Shown here: piece after piece, positions 1 through 4,884 of the stretch
Numbering within the stretch: position 1 is the first letter of the stretch
Layout of the letters: each line of letters starts with the position of its first letter
DNA from: CAYJXJ01 sp964374095
Lineage (GTDB): Bacteria > Elusimicrobiota > Elusimicrobia > UBA1565 > UBA9628
Direction: 5' to 3'
Assembly: GCA_964374095.1 (NCBI GenBank)
Contig: CAYJXJ010000222.1
Span: forward strand, 1-6,860
Length of the DNA: 6,860 nt
Notes under the pieces: generated by a model
Told to the model about the DNA's origin: nothing
Database searches by the model: none
The model's input: the letters and a program-made list of their open reading frames with translations, nothing else
Position numbers and translations under genes: made by a program

Positions 1-46
1 TGCGTATGGTCTTATTCTAAAAGCGCTCGCAACCGCGGTATTTTCA

Positions 47-78
47 CGCTCCTATCCGCACCGGTGCGGTTAGGAGCG
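47..78. repeat. Near-perfect 32-bp palindrome in the upstream non-coding region
   Basis: Left arm CGCTCCTATCCGCACC (47-62) and right arm GGTGCGGTTAGGAGCG (63-78) are reverse complements apart from one T-T mismatch (55/70). There is no spacer, so a hairpin would need the central CCGG as its loop. A degenerate relative of the arm, GCGCTCGCAACCGCGG, lies just upstream at 23-38. No T-tract follows on either strand, so this is not a classical intrinsic terminator. It could be a REP-like repeat, a dyad operator or a T-less terminator of an upstream gene; the sequence does not decide. I see no convincing gene in 1-221. Confidence 0.75.
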
Positions 79-117
79 CCCCGCTCCATTAGCCGGCGTC
101 CCTGATGCAAGGCCCCT

Positions 118-137
118 CCCATTGCATTGCCCATTGC
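118..137 (+). promoter_or_regulatory. CATTGC direct-repeat cluster upstream of the promoter
   Basis: CATTGC occurs at 120-125, 125-130 and 132-137, and the longer CCCATTGC occurs at 118-125 and 130-137, exactly 12 bp apart. Relative to the start site inferred from the promoter at 167-175, the cluster lies at roughly -64 to -45, where an activator could bind. It may also be simple low-complexity sequence. The repeats are plain to see; the regulatory role is inferred. Confidence 0.3.
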
Positions 138-160
138 CCCCCGCCCTACCCCCGCCCCCC
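137..160 (-). other. G-quadruplex-forming motif on the - strand
   Basis: The + strand reads C6-G-C3-TA-C5-G-C6, so the - strand reads G6-C-G5-TA-G3-C-G6. That is four G-runs of three or more joined by loops of 1, 2 and 1 bases, which fits the standard G3+N1-7 quadruplex rule with very short, stable loops. It lies on the template strand for the operon and covers the region where a -35 element would be. A role in transcription is inferred. Confidence 0.6.
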
Positions 161-166
161 GCAAAT

Positions 167-175
167 TGCTAGAAT
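167..175 (+). promoter_or_regulatory. Extended -10 promoter of the operon
   Basis: TGCTAGAAT matches the extended -10 pattern TGnTAnAAT, with TG at 167-168 and the hexamer TAGAAT at 170-175. No -35-like hexamer exists 16-18 bp upstream, where the sequence is a C-rich tract; extended -10 promoters often work without one. Transcription would start near 182 and leave a leader of about 40 bases before the first ATG. This is the only AT-rich, promoter-like stretch ahead of the genes, and no other clear promoter is visible between the overlapping genes. Confidence 0.5.
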
Positions 176-221
176 ACTCCCTCGCGGCCGCGTCTAAGGC
201 CTCGCCGCGCGGATACAAATA

Positions 222-902
222 ATGCAAGCAATCCTGTTCGATTATGGCGGAACTATCGACGGCGACGGGGTCACCTGGATGGACCGTTTTCTCCCGCTCT
301 ATCGCGACGAGGGCCTCCAGTTTGACCGGCCGGCCTTCGAGCAGGCCTTTTACGCCGCTGATGACGGCTTGGCGAAACGCCATCGCCTCCCGGGCCTGGG
401 ACTTGAAGAGACCATGCGTCTCCAAGCCGCCAGCCTCCTGGAGGCCCTGGCCCCCGACGCCCGCGGCGTGGGCGACCGGGTGGTGGACCGTTTCATCACG
501 GGCTGCCGCGCGACGTTCCAAAGAAATCGCCCGGTCCTGGAACGTCTCAAGGCGCGCCATCGCCTGGGCATCGTCTCCAACTTCTACGGAAATTTGGACG
601 GCATCCTCGCGCGCGAAGGGCTGCGCGACCTCTTCCACGTGGTGGCCGACTCCGGGGTCGTGGGCGCCGAGAAACCCAGTCCCGTCATTTTCCAGCACGC
701 GTTGAGGGCCCTGGACTGCCCCGTTTCAAACGCGGTGATGGTGGGCGACTCGATCCCCAGAGACATGCGCGGGGCCGAAGGGCTCGGCATGCCCCATATC
801 CTCGTCTCTCCCGGAGGGCCGCCCTGCTGCCCGGCCGGACGGATGATTTCCGGCCTCACGCAGCTTGAACGCGCCCTGGGCGCGACGGCCGCGGCTGCAT
901 GA
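222..902 (+). CDS. HAD-superfamily hydrolase (probable phosphatase)
   Basis: A 226-residue soluble protein of the haloacid dehalogenase superfamily, most of which are Mg-dependent phosphatases that work through an aspartyl-phosphate. All four family motifs are visible. Motif I is ILFDYGGTID (4-13), with nucleophile D7. Motif II is GIVSNF with S119, motif III is GAEKPSP with K151, and motif IV is VGDSIPRD with D176 and D181. An all-helical cap lies between motifs I and II (about 15-100), as in subfamily I. The second motif I Asp, usually two residues after the nucleophile, is Gly here (D-Y-G); other HAD proteins, such as YihX, also lack it. The start at ATG 222 puts motif I right at the N-terminus, as expected; the ribosome site is weak. 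It is the first gene of the operon, and its stop overlaps the next start as ATGA. In context it may dephosphorylate an inositol phosphodiester intermediate, but the substrate is inferred. Confidence 0.88.
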   Translation: MQAILFDYGGTIDGDGVTWMDRFLPLYRDEGLQFDRPAFEQAFYAADDGLAKRHRLPGLGLEETMRLQAASLLEALAPDARGVGDRVVDRFITGCRATFQRNRPVLERLKARHRLGIVSNFYGNLDGILAREGLRDLFHVVADSGVVGAEKPSPVIFQHALRALDCPVSNAVMVGDSIPRDMRGAEGLGMPHILVSPGGPPCCPAGRMISGLTQLERALGATAAAA

Positions 903-1633
903 AAATAGCGGGCCTCTTCGCCGCCGGAGAAGGTTCGCGCTTCCACAAGGCCTTCCCCGGAATCCCCAAGCCGCTCCTTCCCGTCGCCGGGTCCCCCTTA
1001 TGCGTCTGGGTCGCCGGAGCCCTCCATCGCGCCGGAATCACTGAGATCACCATGCTCCTCAACAGCCGCGGAACCGCCGCGCGCGAAATACTAAAGCTGG
1101 CGCTGCCCCAGGTGCGATGGAATTTCCTGGTCAAGGACACGCCCGCATCGTGGGACAGTTTTCGCCTGGTCTGCGCCGAGCTTTCGTCCCATCGGAGCTT
1201 TCTCGTGACCACGACCGATGCTTTGATCCCGAGCGGGGAAACGGCTCGCTTCGCCGCGCGGATGGCCGACCTCGCCGCCGGCCTGGGCCTGGGGCTCACC
1301 CGGAGCCTGGATGACGACAAGCCGCTCTGGGCCGATCTTTCCGCGGCCGGCCGCATCACGGCCCTCGGGCCGGACTCCCGCCGCCGGGAACTCGCCACCG
1401 CGGGGCTCTACTACATGACCGGGGCGCGCGCCCGGACCCTCCCTCAAGCCGGGGGCTACGCGAGCCTGCGCGAGTATCTGACCGCCGCGGCAAAGGCGGG
1501 CGACGTTTTCGGCCTTGAACTCGGCCCCACTCTCGACGTGGACCGCCCCGAGGATCTCCCCGCCGCGGAGGACTTCGCGCGCGCGGCGCGCATCCCCCGC
1601 GCCAAACCCGCCGCCGCAGGAGTCCGGCCATGA
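899..1633 (+). CDS. Nucleotidyltransferase of the MobA/sugar-phosphate NTP-transferase fold
   Basis: A 244-residue enzyme that should join a sugar- or polyol-phosphate to an NTP with release of pyrophosphate. The N-terminal signature loop is LFAAGEGSRF (6-15), matching the LAAGxGxR pattern. It is followed by KPLLPVAG (24-31), whose Lys contacts the phosphates, and the helix ALHRAGITEITML typical of the Rossmann-like fold. TTTDALI (104-110) supplies the likely metal Asp, D107. TLDVDRPEDL (211-220) matches the C-terminal DVDTPEDL motif of sugar and cytidylyl transferases. Its length is normal for a single-domain member. Its stop and start overlaps with both neighbours suggest coupled translation. 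Because an inositol-phosphate synthase and a CDP-alcohol phosphotransferase lie in the same operon, a CTP:inositol-phosphate cytidylyltransferase role is the best guess. Nucleotide and sugar specificity cannot be read from the motifs, and a mannose- or glucose-1-phosphate nucleotidyltransferase is possible. Confidence 0.85.
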   Translation: MKIAGLFAAGEGSRFHKAFPGIPKPLLPVAGSPLCVWVAGALHRAGITEITMLLNSRGTAAREILKLALPQVRWNFLVKDTPASWDSFRLVCAELSSHRSFLVTTTDALIPSGETARFAARMADLAAGLGLGLTRSLDDDKPLWADLSAAGRITALGPDSRRRELATAGLYYMTGARARTLPQAGGYASLREYLTAAAKAGDVFGLELGPTLDVDRPEDLPAAEDFARAARIPRAKPAAAGVRP

Positions 1634-2532
1634 AAAGCTGTTTGGGCATATTCCGCGAAACGCAGAATTCGCCGGGCCGGGAGAGCGACGACGCCCTGAT
1701 CCTTCGGGCGGTGCTCGAGCAGTTGACGAGCCTCAAGTTCGACGCCCAGGCCATGACCCCCGAGGAAGCCGACCGCTCCGACCTGCATTCGTGGGACCTC
1801 CTCGTGCCGATGTGCGAAGCCTACCCCCGGCTGATGCGGCTCAAATCGCTCGGCGGCCAGGGGGCCGCCGTCCCCGGAGGGGGCGGCGGCCCCCTGATCA
1901 TCAACCGCCCGGCTTCGGTCCTGGCGTGCTACCGCACCGAGATGCTGCGGCGCTTTTCGGGCCGCCGCGGCCTGGGCTTCCCCGAGACCGAGCTTCACGC
2001 GGTGACAGGCTCCGGGGGTCTCCCCGAACCGGCCTTCGGCCTGCGGGACGGGGCCTGGGTAAAGCGCGGCGACGTGCACAACACCACGACGCGCGATGTG
2101 GTGCATTGCCGCACCCCGGCCGACATAGAGGCCGCGCGCCGCGATTTCGAGCGCCGCGAGATCGCGCATCTGCTGGTGCAGCGCCATATCGACGGCGATC
2201 TCGTCAAGTTCTACGGCGTCGGTCCCGGGCGGTGGTTCACCTGGTTCTACCACGATCCGTCCACGGCACGGCGCATCTCCTTCGCCATCGACGATTTGGC
2301 GTCCCTGACGGCGGCGGGGGCGGCCCTCTTGGATTTGGAGGTCTTCGGCGGCGACGCCATCATCTCCTCCGAGGGAAGCCTGCACCTCATCGACATCAAT
2401 TCCTGGCCCAGCTTCGCGCGCGTGCGCGACGAGGCCTCGCGCCAGATCGCCTGGCACTTGACCTCGCGGGTCGCCCCATTCCAAAAATTTCAGGAAGGGG
2501 CAGTCCCCGGAGGGGGCGGCCAACCTCGGTGA
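1630..2532 (+). CDS. ATP-grasp enzyme (carboxylate-amine ligase or inositol-phosphate kinase type)
   Basis: A 300-residue protein with an ATP-grasp fold. The N-terminal part (1-120) resembles a pre-ATP-grasp substrate domain. ATP-binding elements follow: WVKRGD (143-148) with K145, LLVQRHIDGD (181-190) at the hinge, and KFYGVG (193-198). The metal-binding end is LEVFGGDAI...LIDINSWPSF, with D242, D255 and N257 in the D-x-N arrangement. RimK-like ligases carry these elements, and inositol trisphosphate 5/6-kinases use a similar Q-x-F-I...K-x-Y-V-V-G...D-I-N series; both readings are open. A good AGGAG (1618-1622) sits 7 bases before ATG 1630, which overlaps the previous stop. Residues 77-89 are encoded by a 39-bp palindrome and read as a glycine-rich insert (QGAAVPGGGGGPL). 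AVPGGGG returns at 291-297, near the C-terminus. The function is unassigned; either amine ligation or inositol phosphorylation would fit the context. Confidence 0.78.
   Translation: MKSCLGIFRETQNSPGRESDDALILRAVLEQLTSLKFDAQAMTPEEADRSDLHSWDLLVPMCEAYPRLMRLKSLGGQGAAVPGGGGGPLIINRPASVLACYRTEMLRRFSGRRGLGFPETELHAVTGSGGLPEPAFGLRDGAWVKRGDVHNTTTRDVVHCRTPADIEAARRDFERREIAHLLVQRHIDGDLVKFYGVGPGRWFTWFYHDPSTARRISFAIDDLASLTAAGAALLDLEVFGGDAIISSEGSLHLIDINSWPSFARVRDEASRQIAWHLTSRVAPFQKFQEGAVPGGGGQPR
1858..1896. repeat. 39-bp palindromic element inside the ATP-grasp gene
   Basis: CAGGGGGCCGCCG (1858-1870) pairs perfectly with CGGCGGCCCCCTG (1884-1896). The inner part continues with one T-G wobble and CCCC/GGGG around a GGA loop, giving a stem of about 18 bp. 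The element is exactly 13 codons long and in phase with the gene, so it adds QGAAVPGGGGGPL without breaking the frame. Its core GTCCCCGGAGGGGGCGGC (1870-1887) is repeated exactly at 2503-2520. It looks like a REP-type or coding-compatible mobile palindrome; insertion is inferred. Confidence 0.75.
2503..2520 (+). repeat. Second copy of the 18-bp palindrome core
   Basis: GTCCCCGGAGGGGGCGGC is identical to 1870-1887 and lies in the same reading phase, encoding VPGGGG near the C-terminus of the ATP-grasp protein. Here the outer arms are not complementary, so only about 6 bp can pair. Just before it is an A/T-richer stretch (CCAAAAATTTCAGGAAGGGG, 2480-2499), unlike the rest of the gene. Its GGAGG (2509-2513) is the only Shine-Dalgarno-like sequence ahead of the GTG start at 2529, though the 15-base spacing is long. 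Confidence 0.7.
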
Positions 2533-3869
2533 AACGCTCCGCGCCGCCCAAATCCGCCGCGGCCTCGCTGTCCCGGGCCCTGATCGCCGAGGAATCCGAA
2601 TTTATCGCGCCCGGGATTCACACCATTTCGCAGCTCTCCCATATCGCCCTCGAGCGCGCGAAGGGCCGCACCCTCCGCGATATCGACGGCCGGGAGTATC
2701 TCGATTTTGTCGCGGGCATCGGCGTCGCCTCGGTGGGACACGCCCATCCCCGCTACGTCGCGGCCATGGGCGAGCAGCTCTCCAGAGGCACGGTCGGGAG
2801 CTTCACCACCCAGCACCGGCTCAATTTCCTCAGACGCCTGGCGGGCTTGGCGCCGGGGGACCTCAAGCGCCTCCAGTTCTACTCCTCCGGGGCCGAGGCG
2901 GTCGAAGCCGCGGTGCGCCTAGCCAAGAGCCGGACGGGCAAGTACGAACTCATCGGCTTCTGGGGAGGCTTTCACGGAAAGACCGGCGGGGTCCTCGGGG
3001 TCTTGGGCGACTCCTTCAAGCATGGCCTCGGCCCGCTCATGCCGGGCCTGCACCTCTCGCCCTACCCCGATCCCTACCGCTGCCCCCTGCGGGCCGGCGG
3101 CTCCCACGACTGCGCGGCCCACTGCCTGGAATTCTTGAGAGAACTCATCCAACGCTCGACCGCCGGGGCGCCGGCGGCCCTCATCGTCGAGCCCATCCAG
3201 GGCACCGCCGGAAACGTCATCCCCGCCCCGGGATTCCTTCCGGGGCTCCGGGAACTTTCCCGGGAGCTCGGGTGTCTGCTCATCGCCGACGAAATGATCA
3301 CGGGATTCGGGCGAACCGGCAAACTCTTCGGCAGCGAGCACGAGGGGGTGGTCCCGGACATCATGACCCTGGGCAAGGGCATCGGCGGGGGCTTCCCGGT
3401 CTCGGCCGTGCTGACGACCGATGAAATCGCGGCTTCCAAGCCCTGGGCCAACGCCAGCGGGTCGTCCTCCAGTTACGGCGGCAACCCCTTGGCCGCGGCG
3501 GCCTGCGACACGACCCTCTCGATCCTTCTCGACGAGAAGCTCGTCGAGAATTCGGCCAAGGTCGGCGCGGCCTTGCTGGAGCGGTTCCAGGCGATGAGCG
3601 CGCGCTGCCGCTGGATCGGGCATGTCCGCGGCCGGGGGCTCCTGATCGGCGTCGAGCTGGTCGGCGACCGAACGACCCGCGAGCCCCTCTCCAAAACGAT
3701 CTGCCGGGAGATCTTCTCCGAGGCTCTCTCCAGGGGCCTCTTGACCATGTCTTACAACCCGGGCGTGCGCATCAACCCGCCCCTCAACATCACGATGGAG
3801 GAGGCCCTGCGGGGCGCCGACATCCTCGAGGCCGCGATCCGCGCCGTCGCCAAGAAGCATGGGGCGTAG
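2529..3869 (+). CDS. Class III PLP-dependent aminotransferase
   Basis: A 446-residue, full-length fold-type I enzyme of the GABA/ornithine aminotransferase group, which moves amino groups to aldehydes or ketones. Visible in order are: DIDGREYLDFVAGIGVASVGHAHP (51-74), the class N-terminal signature; YSSGAEAVEAA (118-128), binding PLP phosphate; FWGGFHG (144-150); EPIQG with E221; IADEMITGFGRTG (252-264) with D254 against the pyridine nitrogen; TLGKGIGGGFP (280-290) with Schiff-base Lys K283; and SSSYGGNPLAAAA (312-325). A Cys-containing insert (about 180-200) is seen in several class III members. The open frame runs further upstream, but homology begins only after GTG 2529, which overlaps the previous stop as GTGA. 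The motifs also resemble dialkylglycine decarboxylase, so the substrate is open. Next to a Gfo/Idh dehydrogenase and an inositol synthase, amination of a keto-inositol or keto-sugar is a reasonable guess. Confidence 0.92.
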   Translation: MKRSAPPKSAAASLSRALIAEESEFIAPGIHTISQLSHIALERAKGRTLRDIDGREYLDFVAGIGVASVGHAHPRYVAAMGEQLSRGTVGSFTTQHRLNFLRRLAGLAPGDLKRLQFYSSGAEAVEAAVRLAKSRTGKYELIGFWGGFHGKTGGVLGVLGDSFKHGLGPLMPGLHLSPYPDPYRCPLRAGGSHDCAAHCLEFLRELIQRSTAGAPAALIVEPIQGTAGNVIPAPGFLPGLRELSRELGCLLIADEMITGFGRTGKLFGSEHEGVVPDIMTLGKGIGGGFPVSAVLTTDEIAASKPWANASGSSSSYGGNPLAAAACDTTLSILLDEKLVENSAKVGAALLERFQAMSARCRWIGHVRGRGLLIGVELVGDRTTREPLSKTICREIFSEALSRGLLTMSYNPGVRINPPLNITMEEALRGADILEAAIRAVAKKHGA

Positions 3870-4884
3870 TCTCGCGATCCTGGGCTTCGGCAGGATCGCC
3901 GAAGCCGGCCATCTGCCGGGCTTCCGCCGTCGCGGCTGGAGCGTTGCCGCCATCGCTGAAACCAGCCGCGACCGCCGCGAAGCCGCCGTCGCGCAAATCC
4001 CGGGCGTCAGGCTCCATGCTTCTCTTCAGGAACTCCTTTCCAAAGAGAAGCACCTCGACTTCATCGCTATCGCGACTCCGGCCGCGCTGCACGCGGCTCA
4101 AACGTTGGAATGCTTGAATGCCGGAGTGGCCGTACTGTGCGAAAAGCCCCTCGCTCTTTCGCCGACAGACGCCCGACGCATCCGCCGGGCCTGCGCTCGG
4201 CGGATGCGTCCGGCGTGGTGTGTCCACAACTGGTCCCAGGCGCCGGCGCTGGCCCGGCTCATGCAAATCGCCGCCTCCGGCGAAATCGGCGAGGTCCGCC
4301 ACGTCGAACTCCACGCCCTTAGGCGGGCACCCTCCGCCGAGGCTCTCCCGGGATCGTGGCGGCTCGACCCCGCCTTGGCGGGAGGCGGCATCCTCGTCGA
4401 CCACGGCTGGCACAACCTCGTGGTGATCTCTCGCCTGCTGGGCGGGCGGCCGCGACGGGTTTCGGCGCGCCTCAGCGGCCAGCCCGTCGACCGGGAAGCC
4501 ACGGTCTTTCTCGAGTTTTCCGCCGCCACCGCTCTAATTCACCTGAGCTGGCTTGCCGCGGAGCGCGCCAATCGCGGCGTCATCTATGGCGCGCGTGGGG
4601 CCGTGGAGCTGCTCGACGACAGGCTGCGGGTCACGGGGCTCGGGTCCGCCGAGCGAATCGAGGCCTTTCCGGAGAAGCTCTCCGCCGCCTCCTCGCATCC
4701 CGAGTGGTTCGAGGCCGTCTTGGCGCCCTTCGAGGCGGCTCTGGGAACCCCCGCGCTGGCCGCCGACAACCTCGCCGAGGCCGAGTTCTGCGCGGAAATC
4801 ATTCATCGCGCCCTGCGCGCCGCTCCCGCCCCCGCGCCCCGGCTGGCCCGGGGAGCGCTCCTCCTGCCGGGGTCCCGGCCATGA
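3859..4884 (+). CDS. Gfo/Idh/MocA-family NAD(P)-dependent oxidoreductase
   Basis: A 341-residue dehydrogenase of the glucose-fructose oxidoreductase / inositol 2-dehydrogenase family. The N-terminal Rossmann domain begins ILGFGRIAEAGHLP (7-20), followed by IATPAALHA (71-79) and the family hallmark CEKPLAL (94-100) with E95-K96-P97. The C-terminal substrate domain has GGGILVDHGWHNLVVISRLLGG (175-196), whose D181 and H185 fit the catalytic D-x-G-x-H pattern. Its length is normal. ATG 3859 overlaps the aminotransferase by 11 bases, the longest overlap in the operon; the ribosome site is weak, so coupling is likely. Members oxidise or reduce a hydroxyl on sugars and cyclitols, including myo-inositol to inosose. 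With the preceding aminotransferase it could form an oxidise-then-aminate pair; the substrate is inferred. A long inverted repeat lies within codons for residues 104-120. Confidence 0.9.
   Translation: MGRSLAILGFGRIAEAGHLPGFRRRGWSVAAIAETSRDRREAAVAQIPGVRLHASLQELLSKEKHLDFIAIATPAALHAAQTLECLNAGVAVLCEKPLALSPTDARRIRRACARRMRPAWCVHNWSQAPALARLMQIAASGEIGEVRHVELHALRRAPSAEALPGSWRLDPALAGGGILVDHGWHNLVVISRLLGGRPRRVSARLSGQPVDREATVFLEFSAATALIHLSWLAAERANRGVIYGARGAVELLDDRLRVTGLGSAERIEAFPEKLSAASSHPEWFEAVLAPFEAALGTPALAADNLAEAEFCAEIIHRALRAAPAPAPRLARGALLLPGSRP
4169..4216. repeat. Long inverted repeat inside the dehydrogenase gene
   Basis: The arms at 4169-4187 and 4198-4216 are complementary over 19 bp with one C-C mismatch (4174/4211). 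The perfect inner 13-mer is GACGCATCCGCCG / CGGCGGATGCGTC. Pairing can continue into the spacer (G-T, G-C, C-G), leaving a CTGC loop and about 22 pairs. It encodes an Arg/Ala-rich stretch (RRIRRACARRMR) after the EKP motif. Protein length there looks normal, so either no insertion occurred or it replaced native sequence. It shares no obvious core with the palindromes at 47-78 or 1858-1896. Confidence 0.7.

Noticed and set aside
47..90. Intrinsic terminator of an upstream gene
   Set aside because: The stem is strong, but no run of T follows it on either strand. It was kept only as a palindrome of unknown role.
12..698. Long antisense open frame opposite the HAD gene
   Set aside because: GC-rich codons leave few stops on the opposite strand. 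The translation shows no recognisable motifs, while the + strand frame carries all four HAD motifs.
1456..2523. 355-codon antisense open frame opposite the NTase and ATP-grasp genes
   Set aside because: It spans two real genes across their boundary, shows no domain motif, and is explained by G/C-rich third positions.
1515..2528. Upstream extension of the aminotransferase reading frame (about 338 codons)
   Set aside because: It overlaps two well-supported genes in another frame and reads as Arg/Pro-rich nonsense. Family similarity starts only after GTG 2529.
3526..3550. 11-bp perfect inverted repeat (TTCTCGACGAG / CTCGTCGAGAA) in the aminotransferase gene
   Set aside because: It encodes the plausible native helix LLDEKLVEN from repeated Leu/Asp/Glu codons. 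It is short and has no related copy, so it is probably coincidental.
2919..3953. Antisense open frame opposite the aminotransferase
   Set aside because: No motif is visible, and the + strand has a complete class III aminotransferase with its catalytic lysine.
4356..4880. Upstream extension of the CDP-alcohol phosphotransferase frame
   Set aside because: It lies fully within the dehydrogenase gene, is Arg-rich without motifs, and the ATGA junction at 4881 is the natural start.
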